Assembly (NCBI RefSeq): GCF_016907085.1 | Contig: NZ_JAFBBJ010000001.1 | Span: 3,224,001-3,288,000 of the forward strand | Origin: Clavibacter michiganensis | GTDB lineage: Bacteria; Actinomycetota; Actinomycetes; Actinomycetales; Microbacteriaceae | Length of the DNA stretch: 64,000 nt | Reading direction: 5' to 3' | In this document: positions 16,922 through 24,714 of the stretch, in pieces | Layout: the number at the start of each line of letters is the position of its first letter | Position numbering within the stretch: the first letter of the stretch is position 1 | Notes under the pieces: model-generated | What the model saw: only the letters and a program-made list of their open reading frames with translations | Database searches by the model: none | Told to the model about the DNA's origin: nothing | Translations under genes and position numbers: made by a program

Positions 16922-17664
16922 GCGCCCTCGGGCGGGCGATCCGCATGGAGGTCACGAAGGCCCGCACGCTGCGCAGCGTGCAGGCGACCGCGCTCGCCGC
17001 GGTGCTGGTCCCTCCCGTCGTCGCCGTCGTCCAGGCGCTCGCGGCGGATCCGGCGGCCGGCGCCGCGGGCGCGGTCCCGGTGGAGTCCCTCGGCTTCTCC
17101 ACGGCGGGCCTCGCGCAGCCGCTCGTGATCCTCGCGGCCGTCCTCCTCACGGGCACCGAGCACGTGGACGGGCAGCTGCGGTCCACCCTGCTGGCGGTCC
17201 CGCGACGCGGGGTCGCGCTCGCCGCGAAGGCCGTCGTCGTCGCGGCGCTCACCGCCGTCGTGGCGCTCCTCGGGACGAGCGCGGCGGTGCTCCTCGCCCA
17301 CGCGACGCGGGGCGACGACGGCCTGCCCTCGTCCGGCCTCACCGCGGGGATGGTGGGGAACCTCGTCGGGGTCGTCGTGAACTTCGCGCTCATCGGCCTC
17401 CTCGCCGCGTCGGTCACCGTGCTGACGCGGTCGCTCGTGGTGCCGCTCGTGGTCCTGGTGCCGCTCGTCCTGGGGCTCACGGTCTCGCTCGTCGGGCTCG
17501 TGCCGGCGGTGCGCTACCTGCCGGACCTCGCCGGGATCCAGCTGCTCACCGCCTACCCCGGGGTGGGGCTGCTGGATCCGCTGCCGGGCGCGCTGGTCAT
17601 GCTCGCGTGGACGGGGGCGCTGGGCGCCGCCGCCGCGCTGTCCCTCCTGCGTCGCGACGCCTGA
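16918..17664 (+). CDS. ABC-2 type permease subunit
   Basis: This 248-residue membrane protein has about six hydrophobic segments and an N-terminus MSALGRAIRMEVTKARTLRS like that of the preceding permease. It is the last gene of the kinase-regulator-ABC operon; a strong G+C-rich hairpin follows six bases after the stop. The start is fixed by the ATGA overlap. The length and partner ATPase suit a bacitracin-type export complex. The substrate cannot be inferred. Confidence 0.85.
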   Translation: MSALGRAIRMEVTKARTLRSVQATALAAVLVPPVVAVVQALAADPAAGAAGAVPVESLGFSTAGLAQPLVILAAVLLTGTEHVDGQLRSTLLAVPRRGVALAAKAVVVAALTAVVALLGTSAAVLLAHATRGDDGLPSSGLTAGMVGNLVGVVVNFALIGLLAASVTVLTRSLVVPLVVLVPLVLGLTVSLVGLVPAVRYLPDLAGIQLLTAYPGVGLLDPLPGALVMLAWTGALGAAAALSLLRRDA

Positions 17665-17669
17665 GCGTC

Positions 17670-17693
17670 GGGGCCGGCCGTGGCCCCGGCCCC
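17670..17693 (+). terminator. Hairpin terminator of the two-component/ABC operon
   Basis: Perfect 8-base arms GGGGCCGG (17670-17677) and CCGGCCCC (17686-17693) enclose an 8-base loop right after the last permease stop. There is no T-run, which is common for terminators in such G+C-rich genomes. Confidence 0.55.
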
Positions 17694-17753
17694 GCCGCGT
17701 CCGGCCGCCTCGATCCGGCATTCCCGCCCATGGTGGAAAAGCGCTCCGCTCCC

Positions 17754-17759
17754 TAGGCT
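17754..17759 (+). promoter_or_regulatory. -10 box for the DrrA-like ATPase operon
   Basis: TAGGCT ends eight bases before the GTG start at 17768. No ribosome binding site is visible between, so this is another leaderless-type arrangement. Confidence 0.45.
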
Positions 17760-17767
17760 GGCTGATC

Positions 17768-18694
17768 GTGCCCACCCCCGTCATCACCGCCGACCGCCTC
17801 GTGAAGAAGTACGGCGACCACGTCGCCGTCGACGGCCTCTCCTTCGAGGTCGCGCCCGGCGAGTCCTTCGGGCTCCTCGGCCCGAACGGCGCCGGCAAGT
17901 CCACGACCATGCGCATGATCGGCGCGGTCTCGTCGCGCACGGGCGGGTCCCTCGACATCCTCGGGCTCGACCCCGACACGCACGGGCCCGAGATCCGCTC
18001 GCAGCTGGGCGTCGTGCCGCAGGCCGACAACCTCGACCTGGAGCTCAAGGCGCGCGACAACCTCATCGTCTACGGCCGCTACTTCGGCCTGCCGCGCAAG
18101 CAGGTCGCGGCGCGCGCCGACGAGCTGCTCGAGTTCGCGCAGCTCAGCGACCGCGCGGGGGCCAAGGTCGACGACCTCTCCGGCGGCATGAAGCGCCGCC
18201 TCACCATCGCGCGCGCCCTCATCAGCGACCCGCGGATCCTGCTGCTCGACGAGCCGACCACCGGTCTCGACCCGCAGGCCCGCCACATCCTCTGGGACCG
18301 TCTGTTCCGCCTCAAGGAGCAGGGCACGACGCTCGTGCTCACCACGCACTACATGGACGAGGCCGAGCAGCTCTGCGACCGGATCGTCGTGGTCGACGAG
18401 GGCCGCATCATGGCCGAGGGGTCGCCCGCGTCCCTCATCCGCGACCACTCGAGCCGCGAGGTGCTCGAGGTGCGCTTCGGCTCCGACCGCAACGAGTCCG
18501 CGTCGCGCGAGATCGCCGGGTACGGCGACCGGGTCGAGGTGCTGCCCGACCGCGTGCTCGTGTACGCGTCCGACGGCGAGGCCGTGCTCAGCCGGATCCT
18601 CGAGCAGGGCCTGAAGCCGATCACGACGCTCGTGCGCCGCTCCAGCCTCGAGGACGTCTTCCTGCGCCTCACCGGACGGAGCCTGGTCGAGTGA
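17768..18694 (+). CDS. ABC exporter ATP-binding protein, daunorubicin-resistance/NodI type
   Basis: This 308-residue ATPase has Walker A GPNGAGKST near residue 39, signature DLSGGMKRRLTIARAL, Walker B ILLLDEPTTGLDPQARH and the switch His in LVLTTHYMDEAEQLCD. The extended C-terminal domain (about residues 225-308) is typical of DrrA/NodI ATPases. It is followed with 4-base overlaps by two ABC-2 permeases of the NodJ class, forming a three-gene exporter operon. Likely cargo is a drug, lipid or saccharide, not decidable from sequence. GTG is the only sensible start. Confidence 0.9.
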   Translation: MPTPVITADRLVKKYGDHVAVDGLSFEVAPGESFGLLGPNGAGKSTTMRMIGAVSSRTGGSLDILGLDPDTHGPEIRSQLGVVPQADNLDLELKARDNLIVYGRYFGLPRKQVAARADELLEFAQLSDRAGAKVDDLSGGMKRRLTIARALISDPRILLLDEPTTGLDPQARHILWDRLFRLKEQGTTLVLTTHYMDEAEQLCDRIVVVDEGRIMAEGSPASLIRDHSSREVLEVRFGSDRNESASREIAGYGDRVEVLPDRVLVYASDGEAVLSRILEQGLKPITTLVRRSSLEDVFLRLTGRSLVE

Positions 18695-19524
18695 GCGCCG
18701 TCGACACCCGCGAGGCGGCCGTCGCCGGCGGCGTCCGCCCGCGCCGCTTCGGTGCCTGGTACGCGGCCGAGCACCGGCTGCTCGGGATCCGCGCCTACCT
18801 CGGCACGGCGCTCGCGACCGGCATCGGGAGCCCCTACGTCTACCTCTACGCGCTCGGCGTGGGCCTCGCCACGGTCGTCGACCGCGGCACGGACGCGAAC
18901 CAGGCCCTCGGCGTCAGCTTCCTCGTCTTCGTCGCGCCGGCGCTCCTCGCGACCAGCGCCATGACGGTCGCGAGCGAGGAGTTCAGCTTCCCGATCTTCG
19001 GCGGCTTCAAGTGGAACCCCGTGTTCCAGGCGATGAACGCATCTCCGCTGACCCCCGCGCAGATCATCGACGGCCAGGTCATCGGCGTCGCGATCCGCAT
19101 GGCGCCGACCTGCATCGCCTACTTCGCGTTCATGCTCCTGTTCGGCGCGGTGCCGCTCGGCACGGGGTTCCTCGCGATCGGCGCCGCCGTGCTCACCGGC
19201 ATGGCGATCGGCGTGATGCTCATGGCCTACGTCGCGACCCTCACGCAGGACACCGGACAGATCGCGATGGTGATGCGCTTCGTGATAACCCCGCTGTCGC
19301 TGTTCTCGGGCACGTTCTTCCCGCTCACGCAGTTCCCGGTCTGGCTGCAGTGGATCGGCTGGATCTCGCCGCTCTGGCACGGCACCGAGCTCGGCCGCGT
19401 CGCCACCTACGGCTTGGAGGAGCCGCTCTGGCTGACGCTCGCGCACGTCGCGTACCTGCTGCTCTGGCTCGCGGTCGGCTGGACGCTGTCGCGCCGCGTC
19501 GCGACGAGGAGGCTGCGCGCATGA
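18691..19524 (+). CDS. ABC-2 permease, NodJ/DrrB-like (first of two)
   Basis: This 277-residue membrane protein has six predicted helices. The stretch SGTFFPLTQFPVWLQWIGWISPLWHG is the classical NodJ/DrrB signature near the C-terminus. The GTG start overlaps the ATPase stop as GTGA; the long open frame upstream is an ATPase shadow. It begins with a 25-residue cytoplasmic tail. Together with the following permease it should form a heterodimeric membrane part. Confidence 0.87.
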   Translation: MSAVDTREAAVAGGVRPRRFGAWYAAEHRLLGIRAYLGTALATGIGSPYVYLYALGVGLATVVDRGTDANQALGVSFLVFVAPALLATSAMTVASEEFSFPIFGGFKWNPVFQAMNASPLTPAQIIDGQVIGVAIRMAPTCIAYFAFMLLFGAVPLGTGFLAIGAAVLTGMAIGVMLMAYVATLTQDTGQIAMVMRFVITPLSLFSGTFFPLTQFPVWLQWIGWISPLWHGTELGRVATYGLEEPLWLTLAHVAYLLLWLAVGWTLSRRVATRRLRA

Positions 19525-20369
19525 CCGGATCCACGATGCCCGCGAACGCGCCCGCGCCCGCGCCCGCCGCGCGTCGCAGCCGCGGCGGCCCCCGCTCGCT
19601 CTACGCCGGCAACGCCCGCTCGGTCCTGTCCCGCGGCCTCCTCGCCACGCGCAGCACCAACTGGACCATCGTCCTCTCCGGCTTCTTCGAGCCGGTCTTC
19701 TATCTGCTCGCGATGGGGATCGGCCTCGGCTCGCTCGTGGGCGACGTGACCACGAGCACCGGCCAGCCCGTGCCGTACGCCGCGTACATCGCGCCCGCGC
19801 TCCTCGCGGTCTCCGCCATGAACGGCGCCGTGTACGACTCCACCTGGAACGTCTTCTTCAAGATGAACCACTCGAAGCTGTACCAGGGCATGCTCGCGAC
19901 CTCGCTCGGGCCGCTCGACGTGGCCTTCGGCGAGATCGGGCTGGCGCTGCTGCGCGGCGTCGTCTACTCGTCGGGCTTCCTCGTCGTGATGCAGGTGCTC
20001 GGCCTCAACCTGTCGTGGTGGGCGATCCTCGCTCTGCCGTCCGTGGTGCTCATCGCGCTGGCGTTCGCGAGCTTCGGCATGGCTGTGACGAGCTACATGA
20101 AGACGTTCCAGCAGATGGACTGGATCAACTTCGTCCTGCTGCCCATGTTCCTGTTCTCCGCGACCTTCTACCCGCTGTCGGTGTACCCGGCGTGGATCCA
20201 GACGGTCATCCAGGCGCTCCCGCTCTGGCACGCGGTGGAGCTCGTGCGCGGCTTCACGACGGGCGCGCTCTCCATCGCGGTGCTGGGGCACGTGCTCTAC
20301 TTCGCCGTGATGACGGCGATCGGCCTGGTCTTCACGACGCGGCGGCTGCGGGTCCTCTTCCTCGACTGA
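19521..20369 (+). CDS. ABC-2 permease, NodJ/DrrB-like (second of two)
   Basis: This 282-residue protein is similar in plan to the preceding permease: six helices and the conserved SATFYPLSVYPAWIQTVIQALPLWHA stretch, preceded by a 30-residue Ala/Pro-rich tail. The ATG overlaps the previous stop by four bases. Its last 38 bases (20332-20369) overlap the 3' end of the MFS gene read from the other strand, an unusually long convergent overlap for this window. Confidence 0.87.
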   Translation: MTGSTMPANAPAPAPAARRSRGGPRSLYAGNARSVLSRGLLATRSTNWTIVLSGFFEPVFYLLAMGIGLGSLVGDVTTSTGQPVPYAAYIAPALLAVSAMNGAVYDSTWNVFFKMNHSKLYQGMLATSLGPLDVAFGEIGLALLRGVVYSSGFLVVMQVLGLNLSWWAILALPSVVLIALAFASFGMAVTSYMKTFQQMDWINFVLLPMFLFSATFYPLSVYPAWIQTVIQALPLWHAVELVRGFTTGALSIAVLGHVLYFAVMTAIGLVFTTRRLRVLFLD

Positions 20370-21663
20370 GGCCGCTGGCCACGAGCCCGAGCCCGGCGCC
20401 TCCCATCACGACGGCCGCCGCGGCGATCGCGACCGGGTAGGCGGCGGGCTGCGCGTCCGCCGGGAGGAGGGCGAGCACCTGCGCCGTCACGACGGTGGCC
20501 AGGAGCGAGGACGCCGCGAGCACGGTCGACGTGAGCGACGAGACGCGGCCCATGGTCCCGACGGGCGCCTCGGCCTGGAGGATCGGGCCCTGGGAGACGA
20601 GGAAGACCGCGAAGACGAGGCCCGCGAGCCCCATGAGGATCGCCGCGGGCAGGAACGCGCGCACGGTCGAGTACGCCGCGTACGTGGCGCCGAGGGTGAC
20701 GAGCGCGAACGGCAGCGCGCGCTCGGGGCGGATCCGGGCGACGAGCGCGGGCGCGGTGAGGGCGCCGACGAGGCCGCCGACCGCGAACATGGCCGTGACG
20801 ACGCCGTACTCCGCCGCGGTCAGGCCCATCGTCGTGAGGGCGACCAGGGCGAGGGTCGCGTTGTTGACGCCCAGGGTCACGCCGTACGCGGCGAGGCCGG
20901 CCACGAGGATCCGGAGCCGGGGCGATGCCCGCACGATGCGGATCCCGGCGGCGAGCTCCGCGCGGAAGCGGGCCCGCGCGGAGGCGACCGCGCCGGGCGC
21001 GTCGACGTCCACCCGGTCCGCATCCGCCGCCGTCGCCCCGCGCTCGCGCACCGCGAGCACCAGCGCCGCCGACGCGAGGAACGACACCGCGTCCATCACG
21101 AGCGCGGGCTCCGGCCCGAGCACCGCGTAGACGGCCGGGCCGGTCATGGCCGAGAGGATCCCGACGCCCGTGCTCGCGAGCAGGGAGCGCCCCGCCGCGG
21201 CCGCGCGGCGGTCGGCCGGCACGACCACCTGCACGAGTGCGGCGCGCGCCGGGTCGAAGAGCTGGGACACGCAGCCGATGAGGAACTGCGTCGCGATCAC
21301 GGCGGCGATCACCACGGGCACGGGCCCGGCGACCGCGATCACCATGAGCGGCACGAGCAGGGCGGCGCGCGCGAGGTCGGCCGCGACCATCACGCGGCGC
21401 GCGGGCCAGCGGTCCACGAGCACGCCCGCGACCGGCGCGAGCACGAGGCGCGGAAGGCTCGTCGCGCCGATGACCGCGCCGATGTAGAGCGGCAGGGCCG
21501 GGTCGCCGGGGGCGAGGCCCGTGGCGAGCCAGACGGTCACGGTCGCCGCGAGCACGTACTCGCCGAAGGCGGAGAGCGCCTGCGCGACCCAGATGAGCGC
21601 GAACGAGCGGGAGATGAGGAGCGGAGGGCGTGGGTCGCGCGCGCGACGGTCGGGGTCGGGCAC
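20332..21663 (-). CDS. MFS exporter
   Basis: This 443-residue major facilitator has twelve hydrophobic segments. The N-terminus (SRSFALIWVAQALSAFGEY) and the loop after helix two (LAPVAGVLVDRWPARRVM) match the drug/macrolide efflux type (DHA3/MefA-like). I chose the GTG at 21663 because CGGAGG lies seven bases upstream and a TACCGT box precedes it; the open frame runs further but lacks family similarity. It is divergent from ribokinase and its end overlaps the ABC permease. Substrate unknown. Confidence 0.85.
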   Translation of the reverse strand: MPDPDRRARDPRPPLLISRSFALIWVAQALSAFGEYVLAATVTVWLATGLAPGDPALPLYIGAVIGATSLPRLVLAPVAGVLVDRWPARRVMVAADLARAALLVPLMVIAVAGPVPVVIAAVIATQFLIGCVSQLFDPARAALVQVVVPADRRAAAAGRSLLASTGVGILSAMTGPAVYAVLGPEPALVMDAVSFLASAALVLAVRERGATAADADRVDVDAPGAVASARARFRAELAAGIRIVRASPRLRILVAGLAAYGVTLGVNNATLALVALTTMGLTAAEYGVVTAMFAVGGLVGALTAPALVARIRPERALPFALVTLGATYAAYSTVRAFLPAAILMGLAGLVFAVFLVSQGPILQAEAPVGTMGRVSSLTSTVLAASSLLATVVTAQVLALLPADAQPAAYPVAIAAAAVVMGGAGLGLVASGLSRGRGPAAAAS

Positions 21664-21693
21664 GGGCGGCCTCCGATCGGTCGTCTCCTCCCC

Positions 21694-21699
21694 ACGGTA
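21694..21699 (-). promoter_or_regulatory. -10 box of the MFS exporter
   Basis: Read on the minus strand, TACCGT lies 30 bases before the GTG at 21663. It gives a leader of roughly 24 bases containing the ribosome binding site. Confidence 0.4.
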
Positions 21700-21750
21700 G
21701 CGGCAGGCGCGGCGGTGCCCGGGCCGTGCCGGGCGGGTGGATCCGCTCGG

Positions 21751-21756
21751 TACCCT
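21751..21756 (+). promoter_or_regulatory. -10 box of ribokinase
   Basis: TACCCT lies 55 bases before the rbsK ATG in the divergent gap. The leader contains a strong GGGGGAGG ribosome binding site. Confidence 0.4.
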
Positions 21757-21811
21757 GGCCGAGAGCGCCACCCGGGCGCGGCCGGCCACGCGCCGGGGGA
21801 GGCAGGTGCCC

Positions 21812-22636
21812 ATGGGCCGCGTCGTGGTGCTCGGATCGCTCAACGTCGACCAAGTGGTGCGCGTGCCGCGGCACCCGCAGCCGGGGGAGACGCTCATCGG
21901 GTCCGACCCCGAGCGCCTCTGGGGCGGCAAGGGCGCGAACCAGGCCGTCGCGGCGGCCGACGCCGGCGGCGAGGTCGCGATGGTGGGCGCCGTGGGCGAC
22001 GACGCCGACGGATCCGCCTACCGCGCGCGCCTGGCCGACCGCGGCATCGACGTGTCCGGCCTCGTCACCGTGGACGACGCCACGACGGGCCTCGCGATCA
22101 TCGCGGTGGACGACGACGGCGAGAACACGATCATCGTCGCGCCCGGCGCCAACGCCCGCGTGACCGACGCCCACCTGGATCCGCTCGACGCGCTCGCCGC
22201 GGGCGACATCCTGCTGGCCTCGCTCGAGCTGCCCCTCGACACGATCGCCGCGGGCGTCCGCCGCGCGCACTCCGCCGGCGCCCGCGTCGTGCTCAACCTC
22301 GCGCCCTTCGCCGCGCTGCCCGCCGACGTGCTCGCCCTCGCGGATCCCGTGGTCGTCAACGAGCACGAGGCGGGCCTGCTCCGCGCGACGGGCACGCCGG
22401 CCCCCGCGTCGCTGCTCGTCACGCTGGGTGCCGAGGGCGCGATGTGGGGCGGCGTCGAGGTGCCCGCGTCGAAGGTCTCCCGCGTCGTCGACACCACGGG
22501 CGCGGGCGACGCGTTCTGCGGCGCGCTGGCCTCGGCGCTCGCCGCGGGCGCCGACCGCGAGGGCGCCCTGGTCGTCGCCGCCGACGCGGCTGCGGTCGTC
22601 GTGCAGCGGCAGGGCGCACAGCCGGCGGACGACTGA
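21812..22636 (+). CDS. rbsK: Ribokinase (PfkB family)
   Basis: This 274-residue sugar kinase phosphorylates ribose, feeding the pentose phosphate pathway. The N-terminal motif VVVLGSLNVDQVVRV and the following GGKGANQAVAAA stretch are RbsK signatures, and the C-terminal DTTGAGDAFCGAL holds the catalytic Asp and anion hole. It is a little shorter than the roughly 300-residue E. coli enzyme. The ATG at 21812 is supported by GGGGGAGG upstream. No ribose transporter or regulator is adjacent, so it may salvage ribose released from nucleosides; that is inference. Confidence 0.88.
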   Translation: MGRVVVLGSLNVDQVVRVPRHPQPGETLIGSDPERLWGGKGANQAVAAADAGGEVAMVGAVGDDADGSAYRARLADRGIDVSGLVTVDDATTGLAIIAVDDDGENTIIVAPGANARVTDAHLDPLDALAAGDILLASLELPLDTIAAGVRRAHSAGARVVLNLAPFAALPADVLALADPVVVNEHEAGLLRATGTPAPASLLVTLGAEGAMWGGVEVPASKVSRVVDTTGAGDAFCGALASALAAGADREGALVVAADAAAVVVQRQGAQPADD

Positions 22637-22669
22637 ACCCCGTGGGCGAGTGCGGCGTCGCCGCGGGCG

Positions 22670-23191
22670 TCAGACCGGGCGCCGCCGACCCCGTCTGACC
22701 GCCCTCTCCTCGAGCGACCGGTCGCGGGACAGCGGGTAGGCGCGGTCGAGGCGCGGGCCGACGACCACGCGGAGCAGGAACTCGGAGAGCAGCGCGCCGC
22801 CGGCCCAGTACGCCCCGATGAGGAGCGCCGCGACGCCGGGCAGCACGCGAGTGGCGATGCCGGCCACGACGAGCAGCGTCCAGACGACCCCGACCCCGTA
22901 GTACAGCGACCGGAACCCGTCCGTCACCGCGTCACGCCGCTCCTGCTGCCGCTCCGCGCGGTCGTCGAGCGCGGACACCGTCCGGCCGAAGTCGTCCTGG
23001 CCGACGGCGGCGAAGAGATCCCGCACGGGCACCTCCAGCGCCTTCGCGACGAGCGACAGCGTCTCGAGGCTCGCGTCGTTCCCGGCCTCCAGGCGCTGCA
23101 CCGTGCGCACCGTGATCCCGCTCGCCTCGGCCAGCCTGTCCTGCGTCCAACCCCGTTCGCGGCGGAGGTCCGCCACCCGTGTCTCGTTCAT
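22670..23191 (-). CDS. Membrane-anchored XRE-family HTH protein
   Basis: This 173-residue protein starts with a Cro/C1-type helix-turn-helix (about residues 3-60, RERGWTQDRLAEASGITVRTVQRLEAG). A charged linker (residues 65-92) follows, then two hydrophobic segments (about 97-114 and 117-137) and an Arg-rich tail. This looks like a DNA-binding domain tethered to the membrane by a 2TM region. The ATG at 23191 fits the HTH family N-terminus. The gene is divergent from the beta-glucoside locus, and four 11-base tandem repeats lie 69-112 bases upstream of its start. Function unknown. Confidence 0.8.
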   Translation of the reverse strand: MNETRVADLRRERGWTQDRLAEASGITVRTVQRLEAGNDASLETLSLVAKALEVPVRDLFAAVGQDDFGRTVSALDDRAERQQERRDAVTDGFRSLYYGVGVVWTLLVVAGIATRVLPGVAALLIGAYWAGGALLSEFLLRVVVGPRLDRAYPLSRDRSLEERAVRRGRRRPV

Positions 23192-23259
23192 GGGGCCAGC
23201 CTGGCGGCCGGGCGCCGCGCGCACCACGACGCCGACCCGACAGGGCCACGGCATCCGCC

Positions 23260-23303
23260 CGACAGCGGGACGACAGCGGGGCGACGGCGGGGCGACAGCG
23301 CCG
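23260..23303. repeat. Four 11-base tandem repeats, CGACAGCGGGG type
   Basis: The units are CGACAGCGGGA (23260), CGACAGCGGGG (23271), CGACGGCGGGG (23282) and CGACAGCGCCG (23293), four head-to-tail copies with one to three differences. The 11-base period is about one helical turn, so the copies face the same side of the DNA. They sit in the 251-base divergent gap between the HTH gene and the glucoside locus. Confidence 0.7.
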
Positions 23304-23337
23304 GGAGCGCGCGGATGCCCGGCGTCGGATCCCGCGC

Positions 23338-23396
23338 TTGCCCCCTGCACGGGGTCCATGAGATGCTCGTCGCGCTGCGCTTCTTATGCGCATAAG
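23338..23396 (+). promoter_or_regulatory. Candidate promoter and LacI-type operator of the beta-glucoside operon
   Basis: A perfect 14-base palindrome CTTATGCGCATAAG (23383-23396) with a central CG, the hallmark of LacI-family sites, lies 46 bases before the first gene. It is AT-rich against a G+C-rich background. A weak promoter, TTGCCC (23338) with 18 bases to GATGCT (23362), would start transcription near 23374, putting the palindrome just downstream of the start as a roadblock operator. The likely ligand is the LacI protein at the end of this locus. Confidence 0.55.
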
Positions 23397-23442
23397 TAGA
23401 TCACCGGCTCGCGACGCGGGCGCTTCGTTCAAGGAGGAACAC

Positions 23443-24711
23443 GTGAAGACATCCATGCGTCTCGGCGCGGTCGCGACCGTGCTGGCGGCCACCGTCGCGC
23501 TGACCGGCTGCGGCCGGTCCGCCGACGAGGGATCCGGCGCCGCGGCCGCGACCACGCTCGGCTCCGAGCCCGCGACCGGCAAGGTCACCATGTGGGCCAT
23601 GGGCGCGGAGGGCGAGGCCCTGCCCGCGTTCCTGAAGACCTTCGAGGACGCGAACCCCGGCGTCGAGGTCGACGTCACGGCGATCCCCTGGGACGCCGCG
23701 CACAACAAGTTCCAGACCGCCATCGCGGGCGGCACCACCCCGGACATCGCGATGATGGGCACCACGTGGATGGCCGACTTCTCCGACGCCCTCACCACCG
23801 TGCCCACCGACGTCGACGCGAGCGACTCCTTCCCCGGCTCCCTCAGGACGAACTCCGTGAAGGACCGCGCCGCCGGCATCCCCTGGTACGTCGACACCCG
23901 CGTGCTCTACTACCGCACCGACCTCGCGGCGAAGGCCGGCTGGACGACGGCCCCCACCACCTGGGACGAGCTCAAGCAGATGGCGTCCGACATGCAGACG
24001 AAGGCCGGCGCCGCGCACGGCATCCGCCTCCCCGCCGGCAGCGACGCGTTCCAGGGCACGCTCTGGATGCCGTGGTCGAACGGCGCCGAGATCGCCGACG
24101 GCGCGAAGTGGACCCTCGACACCCCCGAGATGCGGGAGGCCTACGAGTACTACGGCAGCTTCTTCGCCGACGGCATCGCCGACCCCGACGTCGACGTCTC
24201 GTCCGGCGCGCAGGAGGCCTCGTTCGTCGACGGATCCACGCCCATGCTCATCGAGGGCCCCTTCGAGATCGGCCAGCTGAAGGCCGTCGGCGGAGCGGAC
24301 TTCGCGTCGAAGTTCAGCACCGCGGTGCTCCCGGCGAAGGAGACCTCGGCCTCGTTCAGCGGCGGCGCCAACCTCGTCGTCTTCGACCAGGCGAAGAACC
24401 AGGACGCCGCGTGGAAGCTCGCCCGCTGGCTCGGCCAGCCGGAGACGCAGGCGGCCTGGTACGCCGCCACGGGCGACCTGCCCGCGTCGCAGTCCGCCTG
24501 GCAGGACCCCGCGCTGCAGTCCGACCCCACCCTCGCCGCGTTCGGCGAGCAGCTGAAGACCGCGAAGTCCGTGCCCGTGAGCACGAACTGGGTCAAGGTC
24601 GGATCCGCCGCGGACTCGGCGCTCGAGCAGATCCGCCGCGGCACCTCCTCGGTGCCCGACGCGCTCGCGAAGCTGCAGTCGGACGCCGACTCCATCGGCT
24701 CGGCGGAGTAG
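23443..24711 (+). CDS. ABC sugar-binding lipoprotein (family 1)
   Basis: This 422-residue solute-binding protein is exported by a signal peptide ending in lipobox LTGC, with Cys23 as the lipidated residue. The mature part matches MalE-like family 1 binding proteins (GKVTMWAMG at the start, then PDIAMMGTTWMADF). The GTG at 23443 has AAGGAGG six bases upstream, which decides the start. Two permeases, a GH3 glucosidase and a LacI regulator follow, so the ligand is probably a beta-linked gluco-oligosaccharide such as cellobiose. No ATPase is encoded in the locus; a shared MsiK-type ATPase elsewhere would be needed. Confidence 0.9.
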   Translation: MKTSMRLGAVATVLAATVALTGCGRSADEGSGAAAATTLGSEPATGKVTMWAMGAEGEALPAFLKTFEDANPGVEVDVTAIPWDAAHNKFQTAIAGGTTPDIAMMGTTWMADFSDALTTVPTDVDASDSFPGSLRTNSVKDRAAGIPWYVDTRVLYYRTDLAAKAGWTTAPTTWDELKQMASDMQTKAGAAHGIRLPAGSDAFQGTLWMPWSNGAEIADGAKWTLDTPEMREAYEYYGSFFADGIADPDVDVSSGAQEASFVDGSTPMLIEGPFEIGQLKAVGGADFASKFSTAVLPAKETSASFSGGANLVVFDQAKNQDAAWKLARWLGQPETQAAWYAATGDLPASQSAWQDPALQSDPTLAAFGEQLKTAKSVPVSTNWVKVGSAADSALEQIRRGTSSVPDALAKLQSDADSIGSAE

Positions 24712-24714
24712 CCG

